Both the position numbers and the translations under genes were made by a program. A stretch of DNA of 64,000 bases from assembly GCF_001039355.2 (NCBI RefSeq), contig NW_019774280.1, forward strand, positions 34,401 to 98,400. Reading direction: 5' to 3'. The notes under the pieces were generated by a model. That model had not been told where the DNA came from. It saw nothing but the letters and a program-made list of their open reading frames with translations, and ran no database searches. Shown here in pieces: positions 1-12,134 of the stretch (its first letter is position 1; each line of letters begins with the position of its first letter). This DNA comes from Lingula anatina (Eukaryota > Brachiopoda > Lingulata > Lingulida > Lingulidae).

Positions 1-559
1 TGAAAAAAGGCACAAACTGTCCAATCAAACCCCAGAGAAGGGTGAGAAGATTATTCGTGGGAAGGCGATTTTTTCCCGTGGAAAATTAGATATTGGCGTG
101 AAAATCCTTAATATGATGTCTTTAATGTCTACTAGCCGAAACAGAACGCAATTGTGTTTGTTGCGCTTGAACACAATTCCTTGCTCCGCAAACAGAATGT
201 ATCATAACTCGTTCATACATGTATATGGAGAGAGATAAAAGGTGGCCGGGAAAATTCTCTTAAAATGTAATTTCACTAACTCCTCATATTAAAGACACAT
301 TTACCATGCATTCACATATCTAGGTTCTCTTCCATCCGACCACATTCAAAGCGTGCGCGATCGTGTATCACAATTTTTGAAATTACTCAAAGTAAATGTT
401 TTACATATGCCATACGAAGTGTTTGCATCACTGAGGGCAAATTCACTTCATTTCAATATCATTGCCCTATTCGTTTATTTCGAAATCCACAGATTGAAAG
501 AATCATAAGATACAAAGGCGTAGGAAATTGGGAAGGGGGGGAGAGTGCCCCCCCCCCCT

Positions 560-561
<2 letters not shown>

Positions 562-593
<32 letters not shown>
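562..593. repeat. (CA)n microsatellite
   Basis: Sixteen CA units directly after a C run at 549-558. The proline- and cysteine/valine-rich open frames over it come from the repeat. Confidence 0.95.
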
Positions 594-596
<3 letters not shown>

Positions 597-2439
597 TTTT
601 TCAAATCCTTGGTCATAACTGTATAAAACAGGACACCAAGCATGCCCCCCCTCGACCTCCCACACAAAAAAAATTAGTTGTATACCCTTGTGATCTGAGA
701 ATAAAAAGTGATACTTTTTTCTCCGTAAATCAGCAGTCATTTCCGTCCTCTGAAACGGGGCAGGGTTAACCCATGTTGACACATTGATGCGGCAGCAGGT
801 TCCTCGAAATGAGCCCTTGCTCCCCCGGCCCACCTTTACTAAAGACTATTAAAAAGTGGAGTAGATAAACAAAAAAGTTCAATTTATTTATCGATTTTAA
901 TCAATATGAAATATTTGCATTCTTTTTCTGGCAAAGAACAGATTCAACACTCAGCAGATGATGTTGTAATTTTTTTGGTCGAAGAGGACCATGACCCGAC
1001 GTCGCCTGACTTCCGAGATTTTTTTCCCCCTGATATTAGTCAGCCTGCGTCCGTTTTTCGGTTAAAGTTAGTCCTCCAGGTGTAAGGGCCTCGAATGCTG
1101 AACAGTGGGAAGAGATAGGAGCCCCCTCTATCGGCAAGTGTTATCTTCACTGTCTTCTACACGGATGTCTGTTGAATTTCTTCTTATTTCCTCACAGAGA
1201 AGAAAATATCATAAGAGGATCGAAGACCAAGGGAGTGGATTTGAGGACTTTTCTCAATGAAATTGAGTGGAAATTTGCCATAGTGCACAGTTCACCGTTG
1301 AATTGTTTTCATTAATTTGATAATCGATGAAATCACTTTAATGCATTACATGGTTCACAAGTAGGGAAAATAAGTTATAAAATCACGTCATGCATCCAGC
1401 AATATTCTCATATGCACATTAGGTATGATTATATTTTTCATTTAGGAGAAAAACGTATACATCTGCGCCGCCCAGACAAAAATTCTTTTTCTTTCCTGCA
1501 CATCATTTCTTGGTTTGATATATTTCTTTCTACTAAAATATTTCTTACTATATTAATGTGTCATAAGACTTATAGATATCAATTTTGTCCTTTAATATAC
1601 ATATAGAATTTTTTCTCCTCGTCTTCATTTTTACAGCATATAAAACTGTATATTATGTTCCATTTTCTTTGATCTTATTTTTAAAAAACATTATCCATTC
1701 TTTTCCACGTAAAGGCAAAATCGGAATAAATTTATGATAATAACCAAGAAAGTTAAATTGTAAAAAGGTAAAGACTATAAATATATCTAAAAAAAAGTAT
1801 TCATAGCGCACTGTGATAGTCACACTCGATGCAACCACAAGCTAAAGAGTAATATATTAAACAATGATCCCAATGCACTACTATAAAAAACATATTAAAT
1901 GCCCGGACCACCAACGAACGATCCAATCGACCCCCCCTCCCCCTTCTTTCTCTCCCCTTCCTTTTGGTGTCACTGGACGCGAAAGCAGAAGCAGTTAAAA
2001 CCTGTTATAAAAATCAAAAACAATCCCTAAAAATGAGGTCGGCCACAGATGGTTTGTAAGTCTTCACGTGCTCAGTTCGCCCCTCCCTTTTCAAGGGCAC
2101 AGAAATCATCTCTCATGGATGACGAAGTAGAATTAATTACACTGAGAAGCCTGGGGTGCAATTTATATCATTTATAGCTTCATATCATGCATATATGTAT
2201 GAGCGTCCCTGTGGCCCCCTTTCTCTCCTTCTTTATTCATCTTTTCAGTCCTCTCTCTCCCTCTCAATTTCTCATCATCCAACTTCCATGAACAATGCCC
2301 GCATGTTCGTACACGGCAATGACAAAAATCTATCATAAATCATTGATCTCTTGAACAGTATTGTCTCAGAACCTTTGCTTCCAATTGGTTATAATTTTTA
2401 AAAAATTCAACGAAGTCGGAATCAATACAAGTGTGGTAG

Positions 2440-3890
2440 GGTTTTCTTGCCAAACGCTTCGGCAGATATCAGCACTAGTGCGGGGCCGAGGACGCTACTT
2501 AAGGCGCTTTTCCTGTGGGAAGACGGAAGGACAGATTGCCGGACGGAAGCCCCGAGACGCAAAGTCACCCTGGGCCGCGGCTTCGCTGAATACTAGTCGT
2601 GATATCGCGGACGCTCCAAACGTCCCCTTGTTTGATGTTAACATGGTTCATTATTTGCCGGTGTGTTTTATGGTTCGGCATTTTGTCATTATTATTACTT
2701 TTATGTTGGACAGGGGAATCGAGTGTGTGAACGTTATTTTTTTTAACATACTCAGTTTTACTTGCTAAGTTGTTTATTTTTTTTTCAATATTTCAGAATT
2801 TCAGAGAAGTCGAGTTGTCGAACAAATGTGTGTAATTTCAGGTAAAAGTAGCCAAAGAGACAGAAAATACACAAATTTAACACAAATACACATTTAGCAC
2901 CTTTTCGCTGTTAATTTGTCATTCTGGAGAAAAACAGGAAAAGCAAAGGCAAATTAACGAAAAGTGATAACTCGTAAGGCTGTCAAGTGGTTAGCAGTTT
3001 ATATTGTATCCCCCCTGAAATATTGGGCTAGGCTTATGGCCAGGCAGCGTCTTAACTGAATTAAAACCTTATAGCTATAAGATCTCAGCACACATAAAAA
3101 ACCACCCAGCCTTCCTTGGCAACTCGCCATCAGCAGGGTAAGTCGTGCCGCATATCAGGCAGTTACGGGTATTTTGGCCGGTGTTATCGAAACTCGGGGT
3201 TAATTTTTAATTGAATTTTCAATAAAAACCAGTCTGGTCTCATATTATCCGTGACCTCCCCCCTACGATTCTTCAGCTTGGCACTACCAACGTGTAGCGC
3301 CAGCTGGACGAGTCGAAGCATTAGTATGCGGACTACGAGCCTTATATCCAACTCCTCCCTCCAGGGGGAAAATACGTCATCATTTGGCCTCCCACCCCTC
3401 ACGAGAAACAGCCCTCACGTGGGGCTCGCAACCAATCACATTCCCCGGGCTGCCCTATGACGCACGAGTCTTAACCCATATTAGGAAATCTACCCTCAGT
3501 TGCCCCCACCCCGCGTACCGAAGTGCTGAGGGTCGGGGAAATGGTATTACCAGCAGAAATTCCTTTGTGTGAGCGAGGGGAATTTTCAATGTTGATTTCA
3601 CCGCTGTGGATCCGATGATTCGGACCAGCCACCATCGTGTATTGTAGGTAAGCGTGTATGATAGACAGAACTAGGACTCTGCCCAGACGCAAGCTGTTGA
3701 AGGGAGGGAGTTGGATTTAACGTTAAAGTGCCAGCTGTTTGGCCCAGCAAAGCCACAGACGCACAAAGCGAACGCAGGGGTCAAATAGCGGACACGACGC
3801 GGGGGAAAATTTCTCGTCAGCAGAAATGATGGCTTAACGGACGGTCTGTCGCTCTTACGATTACACAGGTAGACTTGGAGAGGTGAGTTA
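2440..3890 (+). promoter_or_regulatory. CpG-dense candidate promoter and 5' UTR of NAB
   Basis: Two CpG-rich islands (about 2440-2640 and 3240-3890) contrast with the AT-rich surroundings and lie 1-2 kb upstream of the first NAB coding exon. At 3883 there is a consensus splice donor (AG|GTGAGT). The coding exon begins after splice acceptors (4720 or 4775), so an upstream non-coding exon must exist, and one ending at 3882 is a good candidate. No TATA box or mapped start site can be assigned from sequence alone. Inference only; the promoter could lie elsewhere. Confidence 0.35.
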
Positions 3891-4775
3891 GGTGTTCAGC
3901 AGCTCGATCTTAGTGTCTTCAGCGTCGTATCAACCTTCTTGTGATTCAAACCTTGCTTAAAAACAAGGGGAGTTTGGCCGGCCATTTTGCCACTCACAAT
4001 GTATGTAGCGATCGATGGGTGACGTCGATTCTTTATTAGGTTTGCTATGGAGGCAGGTCTCTTTAACATTTGTAGATTCAACAGTTTGTTGAACTGAGGG
4101 GTCAGTTACATTTTCAAGAGTGAAAGTAGGAATCGTAATTGAAGATGAATTAACAGTTACGTGAAGAATTTAACAGGAAAAGCCGGGAATTATTGAAGCC
4201 AGCAGAGGGCGCTGTTTATCGAGATTCAGGATAGGCTCACACGATGTAAACACGAAGAAAAATACATATCAACAGACATATAAACAGTGTTTGACTGTTC
4301 GATGAACTGTTTTTTTTTATTCTAAAAAGGGTGTCCACATTGTCATTATTTTTGTTTCCATTTTTTTTTGCCTGGATATACTCAGAAAATATTTAACAGC
4401 ATTTTAAAATCTTCATCATTGGAAGAGGCAAATATTTATTTGTCAATGATTTTTTGAATGAAAAAATATTTCATTTGAATTAAATTTTCTTTTTATTTTA
4501 ATACTGATTCTATTTTCCAACAGACAGAAAGCGATATTAATCTTTATGATTTATTTGTGACATCCACTTTTCCCCTGGCACATGAGAACATTTAATATTT
4601 ATTTAAATGTTGCATAACCATTTTAGGACTATGGCACATTAATAATTAAAATCTGGGATATGTGTAGGCCTAGTTTTAATTGAAGAACAGTTTGAGTTTC
4701 TGTATTTTTTGTTTTTGCAGGAAAAACTCTATTAAAATTTTCTGTTTTCAAAAAATGAATTTCCTCTAATTTCAG

Positions 4776-4923
4776 CTTTATTTATTACAAAAGGGACAGG
4801 TGTGCAATCAGGGACGGCTTATGATGACGTCCACGGTGCCGAGTAGCCAGTCAGAGCTCCAGCTATATAGAGTTCTACAGAGGGCCAATTTGCTCCAATA
4901 CTTTGATATCTTCATTGCTCAAG
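4776..4923 (+). CDS. NAB first coding exon (start of NCD1)
   Basis: Follows an acceptor at 4774-4775, has about 45 bases of 5' UTR, starts at ATG 4821 (adjacent ATG at 4824) and ends in phase 1 at a GTAAGC donor. It encodes [19 protein letters not shown], the first helix of the NAB conserved domain. A second possible acceptor at 4720 would lengthen the UTR. Coding part is 4821-4923. Confidence 0.85.
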
Positions 4924-6880
4924 GTAAGCCGTCAGAGTCGCGGCGAAATAGAGCCCTAGCAGCACCGTGAAGGTTCATTGGTTCAAATGTTCAATGAAGA
5001 ACCCTTGGACCAATAAACCGTCTTATTTACAAAAAATGTTGAAACTGTTATGATATTTTGGACCAGTGAACCTTCGGCTATCGAGACGCACCTGGTAAAA
5101 TGATGGTACAAGTTGATCTGCAGTCTAACAGATCCACAGATCAAATATGGCTGACGCACTTGAAAGCTTGCCACAAAATCCCCTAATATTATACACTGAA
5201 CAGATTTCCCATTGTCAGTATGCAGTAAACTTTCAAGTGGGTCGGCCATATGGATCTGTTACTGTGGATCAAATATGGTTTTGAATGTGGGAAATGAGCG
5301 TTAGTGTTGTTATACTAGACATGAAAGTCTTCCAAATCTGTGTATTTGGATTTTGTGTTTATCCCCCCCCTCCCCTTGATCCCCCGTATAGAGCTGCACA
5401 CCTTCGGTGCTTGTATTTACAGTATTTTTTTTTTAAACTGTCCATTTTCATTACTGATGATATTGCTCAATGTTCTTAACACCTGGGTCACACAAGCATC
5501 ACTTCAGTGATAATTAAATATCTCATACATAAAGTAATTTAATAAAACTGGTAGTTCATAAAAATGTGATCTTATAGAAATGCAGGTTTATATCACACCT
5601 GTATCATTATGGCCCTTCCTCCTTGCAAATGAAAAATCAACTACACAATGCCCTTAAGGGTCATTTTCACAATCAGACATGAATTGTACCAAGATTACAG
5701 CAAGATTGCAATGATTTCCAGAGATGATTGTCTAAAATTTTGGGTCAGATAACACCAGGGCCAAGACCTTAGGGCAAATGTGTCTATAATTTGTACTGTG
5801 GTGATGGGTGATACTCTGAACCCTTGCTACCCCATGTGGCTGTTTATATCATATCAGGTCTTACTGGCCCAGCCAGTCTCATTCAGTATGTTCACTGGAT
5901 TCATCAAAAATATTCCAGCTTGGTGCATGAACACTGATGAGACTTTTCCGACTTTTGTCGGAATTCCAACTTTTTCATGGTCATTTGGGTCATTCTTGTG
6001 AATCTTGTACTCTGGATCCCCTGCTAATTTTCCTACTTTTTCTGCGTGGACTGGTCTCATCCCTGAGTGAGTTGCAGTTTATCTCCAACAGAGTTGATTG
6101 TATATAAGTACTGTGATCTCAGTGCAGTTTTAGGGTCCATTCCCAATAAAATTTATCTGTGTAGCTCATATATGGCAAGACCCACTTCGTACCCAGGCCC
6201 ATATTTAATTGCTCTGCCCCTGGTAGGACAGTGCCTGTGGGAGATGGGGAAACCATTACATTTTTGTTAGTGGATTATGCTGCTTTCTTTCAAGTGGGAA
6301 CCATATTTGATCCTATTTGAGACACTCAGAATAACACACCTGTTGTTACGAATGTAAGCTTACAATCACCAGCTTTTCTTTGTTCTTCTCAATGCATGTT
6401 AATCTGATTGCATTCAACAAGAATCCACTTTGAGTTGGATCAAAATATGTAGAATAATAGACTCTTTGGGTGTCTGATACTTCCTGTACCATTTAACCAA
6501 TTGGACCAATTTAAGACCGATATAGAATCGGTCCAGGTTATGATTTGTGTGAACAGGCTTAGTGGTCTCTGTGCATGGAGATACACGCTGGCTGTTGTAC
6601 AGGTCATAGCCTTGTTTATATAGTTTACACAGTCAACTTTGGACAACACCCACCCACTTTGCTCCTGATATCTCTCCTATTGTGTTGAAGGATAAAGAGA
6701 GAGAGAGGAAGTGGGGTTTTTTGTATGTGTATGTGTGCATGAATACCGGAGAGTGAGAGAAAGAGAAAGTAGGGCCTGATACTTGTATAATGTGTTTTTT
6801 AGACACTGGTTTGGTTGGTCAACTAGGTCTGAAAATTTGCTTGCCCCATTCCTTAAAAAAATGTGTAACTTTTGAGGGAG

Positions 6881-6912
<32 letters not shown>

Positions 6913-9900
6913 ATCCAGTACAATTTATGTTGGACAAGCAATCCATTAGCAAGTCACTTGCATTTGTGGGAGAGCATGACTTACAGTCCAGTTGCTTGAC
7001 TACAGTAATCATTTGTGCTGGACAAGTACACCAGTAATTATGTCAAATCCCGGAGAGGGGTGGATGAAAGGGGGAGGGGGGCCGAGGGAGAGATTAGGCA
7101 CACGAGACATGTGACCTATTGACTCCTAGCACAGGTCAACAGTGTGAAATCTGAGACCTCGCCTAATCAACCCAACCGTGAAACTCCCTTGCACCCATGT
7201 ATTTCTGGTGCCCAGTGGCTTTTATAGCAGGCACTTGTCCATAACTCCCTTTACCTTTTAGGATTAGCACTGCACTCAAACCAGATGGACAACTTTTAAA
7301 CAGAAATGGAAATTCAATTATTTGTATTATTTTAACCATTGTTATGATATTAAGATAGGGGCAAAATGCCCATCATTAAAATCTCCTCTGATTCAGCATA
7401 TCTTATGTCACAAAATTTTCATTTGGACAAGTTTTCTGCTTTAAATTGAAAAAATCATTTTCTGCTTGGCAGTTTTTCATCTCAGATGCCCCCCCCCCCC
7501 ATCATAAGGTCACTGAGCTATTTCTTCCTACCTTTTTCCATACCACAAAAATCATGTCTGTATATTTAACTACAGATGTATAAACAATAATCAAACCCTG
7601 TTTGCTTGTATATAGATTCAAGGAAAGTCTTGCTGCACAAAACCTAATAGAATTAAGAGTCTCAGAAGAGTTGTTCACTGGGATTTTCGGTTGTTTAGAA
7701 CTGGTGATACAAATATACAAAATATATTTTCATAGTGAGAAAGTAATTCTACTGTTTTTATAACTCATGGGTCACAGCATGTTGCAAAGCAATCAACTTG
7801 AGACTAATTATAAAATGCTCTCGTATACTAGCCCCCCCCCCCCCAAAATGGCTGATTTCAAAAGAAAAAGGGAGTTTGTGTAGTCTTTTGGCCTGTACTC
7901 AGGTTAAAAGTCCTGTCTTAAAATGTCTCATTTCGGAAGAAAAATAAATGGCGGTGGTTGTGTTGTCTTCACAAACTCCCCTAGTTTACTGAGTTTGGCT
8001 CCAGCATCTCTTCAAAGCAGACTCTTTTCTTTTTAAGTCTCTGAGGGTTTTTTCACAAAAGAACTGAATTTGTAAATATTCTTTAAACATCAAACATTTT
8101 AGTCTACAGAATTAGTCCATTAATTAGAGTTTGTCAGCAGGCCACTAGTGGGGGGGGGGGGGGTGTTGAAAGAAACTGCCCTGTTCGCTGGGAAAAGGTC
8201 TGCGATTGGCAAAATTTGATCTCGGTACATTATGGTTTTTTAGAAAATAACCCCCCCCCCCCCTCTCCTTTGAAATCCCTGGCTAATGCCCTGAAACATC
8301 AGCAACAACTTTTTTCCTAATAAAAGTGGCTCAATATTTCATTTATTTGGACTACAACTAATGTATCTCAGACCAAAGTATACAAAATAGTGCTTAAAGT
8401 AAAGGCAAACACCCTTTCGAGGCCCCCAGAGTTAAATAAGTACATCTGTCTGGAGAGGCAGAGCCAACCCTCTGAACCCTAACATGATGGATTAGCAAAC
8501 ACCCCGTTTCCCAGGGTACTTCCACCTACGGCTCGGGTATGAGGATAGGTTGGATGACTCACTGATGGACCTGTGGAACTCGGGTTGAAGAATTCTAGGT
8601 CATTCTATTCAGGTACAGCACTGAGTGTTGTCTGTATCGTAAACGACGGGTATTGTTTTATTGTACGGCATAGGGATTGTAACAGAGGTTATAGAAGATT
8701 ATGTGACCCTTATCTCTAAGTGCATTGAAGTGATATTGTCTTGGGTTTTTTTAAGCTTTGGCATGTTGTAATACTTTTTTTTACTGAATGAGAAGGAGAA
8801 ATGGGATTGTATTGTCTCTGTGGCAGTATTGAATGTTTATCGTGATAGAAACGGATGTGGTAAATTTGACTGAGAATTATTTAGTTGAAGAAATTTTTCA
8901 AATTTGTCTGTCATGTCATCTTTGGGGTACACATTAAGTATCACAGAAGGGTGCAAAAATTCAGAAATATTTCCTCTAGTTATTAATTGACCAATTAGTT
9001 AGAATTAACAAGGATGATTATATTATGATTGTTCTCATCACATTATCTCTTTACCCTGAGAAACAGAGGACTCTCTTATGACAGGGCTGTGACAGAAATT
9101 TTCAGTCTAAGACTCTACCTCAATGACACAGCCTCAGGCCTTTCAAAACCAGCCATGTTTAATATTCCAGGAGTATTATTATTATAATGGATGTATCTGC
9201 GACATGTAGCCAATGTGGGCACATGAAATATATATTGTGACATTTAATGATACATAAATATTAATTGTGCTCCATTGGCAAGCGTAGGGACCAAGGACCT
9301 GGGGGGGGGGGGGGGGGGGGAGGAGAGAGGGGGAGGGGTTGACATCATTACTTGTCAGGGTGACTGGTATGATAAATGGCAATCTGAGTACAGGGAGCTG
9401 CAGCCTATGAATAACCTGAATGTGTGTGTGTGCCTGGTGAAATGGTGGGCAGAAAGTTGCTTTTCTATTTATGTATTTGGTTTTAGTCTGGTTTTTGTCA
9501 CTACTTGGGTGGTCGAGGTCAGTCCGTTTGCCTGGTTTTTACCTCCCTAATGTTGCCACCATAAGGCAGGTCACCAATGTTGCTGGCACTAGTCAAAACT
9601 GAATTTAAGATATCTTTTGTATGGTCATGAGGAAAGGAGGTTCTCCATTTTAATTTAATTATTCAAAACAATTTTCTGTCAATAATAAGAACTGAATAAG
9701 GGGGAAAATTAGTTACAAAGTTTGCTTTCTATGAAACATTAAAAAACCGTCCTTGTATATAGCTAGAATGATTCAGTAAATGAGACAGCCCTCATTCCCG
9801 CATTTTAAAAGTTTTTACTTTGTATATATTCTGATAAAGATTTTTGTATGCAGGGATTGTGTTTAAAAATGTTGGGCATTTTTTCATCCTAAATAAAATT

Positions 9901-12090
9901 TCTCCAACAACAAGGTGTTGTTCACAAAAAACTTTGGCTTTTTACATGTTCGTGTGTTAGTTTGTTCAATATATTTTAAGATTTTAATTTAGAACAAGGT
10001 CTAAAAATAGAATAGGAAGGGTCTGACTCTGATAGTGCACAAGATTAAGATAAAGACTCCCTAGTAATCCATTTTTATCACATTGCCCCATATTTAAAAA
10101 TGCAGTCTGAATTCCTTATGAGTTTCACGAACTTTTATGTCCACAAAAGTTAAGATTAGACACAACTATGTGCCTGAAAATTTTTTTTTTGGTTGGTTAA
10201 ATAAGATAAAGATAAATTTTCAGTTTTTAAAAAGAAGTTGAAGGAGAAATTTATAGGTAAAGATAACCTGTATATATTTTATAGTCAAAGCTTTCCCTAG
10301 AGAGCCACCCAGTCGTCATTTTGATTGTCATTGGCATCGAAAGACTGCCAATATTTCCAAAGACAGCTGGACAGCTTGCAAAATTTTGGGGTTAGTTGTT
10401 TGGCCTTTCTTGGGTTTTACTCCTTGTGAATCCATGACTAAATTTCAGATTCACAATTTGGACTCCCTGTACCTCAAATCCAGGGGGGGGGGGTGAACCC
10501 CTGTGTATAATATATATTATAAGAGACTGTGTAATATTGACTGACATAGCTTCCGGGTATCACATAGTGCGAACAAGGCATATTAAAACTGGCACTGCAC
10601 GACTGATGCACCTCATCATGCAAAGTCTGTACTGACGTCAGGGAAACGACCAAGGGTAATATTGGTGTAGTCTCTCCAACTGTTTCTGGGTGGGTGGGTG
10701 AGACAATTAACACCCTGGCAACTTTGACGTAAAAGATGTATGCACTGGGATTTGAATGTACTTATAGTCAGCCTGGCTTTAGTGTAAGGTCTAAATAATT
10801 GCCCGTTGAATTCTGTGCCAGTTTGCTAGGGGCTGTCATGGCAGTAATTTGTAAGATCCCATTCCCATAAACACTGTCGTAGACTAGTTCGATCCAACTC
10901 TGCGGGAACTCTCGCTGATTGCAATCAGTTTAACTGAATGACAATGACACACTGGGGAAGCGCTAGCAATTTTTTTCGCTTAGCCAAAATTATGAAATCA
11001 CCACATTTCTGTCAATTTGTTACCAAAATGGTTATAATTTGGCTAAAACATGTCAAATCAAGCCCTTTTTCTTTAGCCAATCTATGTCAGTTTTAGCATT
11101 TGGCTAAATTGGCGAGCGTTAGCGCTACCCCAGACACACCATCTCCTGGCGCTGAGTAGAATACAAAAGAGCTGGTGATGATACAAGTAGACCGTTAGAA
11201 ACAAGAGGGGGTGTGTCTTTCAGTTAAGCTGATTGCACTTAGCGAGTGTTCCTGCAAAGCTGGTTCGATCTGAGTAGATCTATGTGGCATATGGGATTGG
11301 GGCCTAAAAATGTTATGCATGTTTGACAGTTATTCTTATTGATTTCATTTGTGATTGTTTTCACTTTGTATTTGTTTTTGGAAGTTCTTATTGCATCATT
11401 CTTGTGGCTGATTTTTCTCTATCCTTCTTTCAGCTTTCAAAAAGTAGGTTTGATATATGTTCATTCCCTTTTTGATTTCTGAACAAAAAAAGTTATGCAA
11501 GTGAGGAGCGTTGCAATATGCTGGAGTTAAATAATTTATTGCACAAAGAAAAATTCATTTTTTTAATTCGTCTATATGTGTGTGGAGAGAGAAAAAGAGT
11601 TTATGTTATGGCGTATATCTGATAAGGGTGCTAGGGATAAGGGTATTCTGTCTGTCTGTCTTGTACAGCGGCCATTGAGACCTGATTTACCCAGGATACA
11701 TTTCTGTTAGTTGTGAATTCGGTGAACAGCACAACGTATGATCATTGAAGATGACACACACATATGACATTTGGAGATGTTTGGGGATATGCCAACTTAT
11801 TTGTGGCACTAATTTAAAGAAGGGAGTTTTTGTGCAATAATTAGTATCACTGTGTGTGTCATCTTCACATTTCCAGGCTAAAATTTTCTGATTTCTGGTA
11901 TACATTCTTGATTTTAGCACGTGCCACGTAATAAGCCATGATATGTATGTATTATCAGTTAATATGTTCCGACACCAACTTCTTCAGACTGTTGTATATT
12001 TTATATTTTATGTCTTATTAGAAAACTGTGTTTTGAACACCCTTACTAATTGAAAATAAATTCTTCTTTTCCCCTATATCTAAACCTCAC

Positions 12091-12134
<44 letters not shown>

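Larger units (their letters stand above)
1..4775. other. Upstream region of NAB, no coding exon seen
   Basis: Mostly AT-rich sequence with a (CA)n tract at 562-593 and C runs. Two CpG-dense stretches (about 2440-2640 and 3240-3890) stand out and are listed separately as candidate promoter. Open frames here are short, lack family resemblance and several run through simple repeats. I see no supported gene in it. Confidence 0.6.

Noticed and set aside
2361-2768. 135-codon + frame in the CpG-rich region
   Set aside because: No resemblance to a known family, no splice context, and it crosses the candidate promoter; open by chance in a GC-rich stretch.
6677-7012. Polyproline frame on - and polyglycine frame on +
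   Set aside because: Produced by the 29-base G run.
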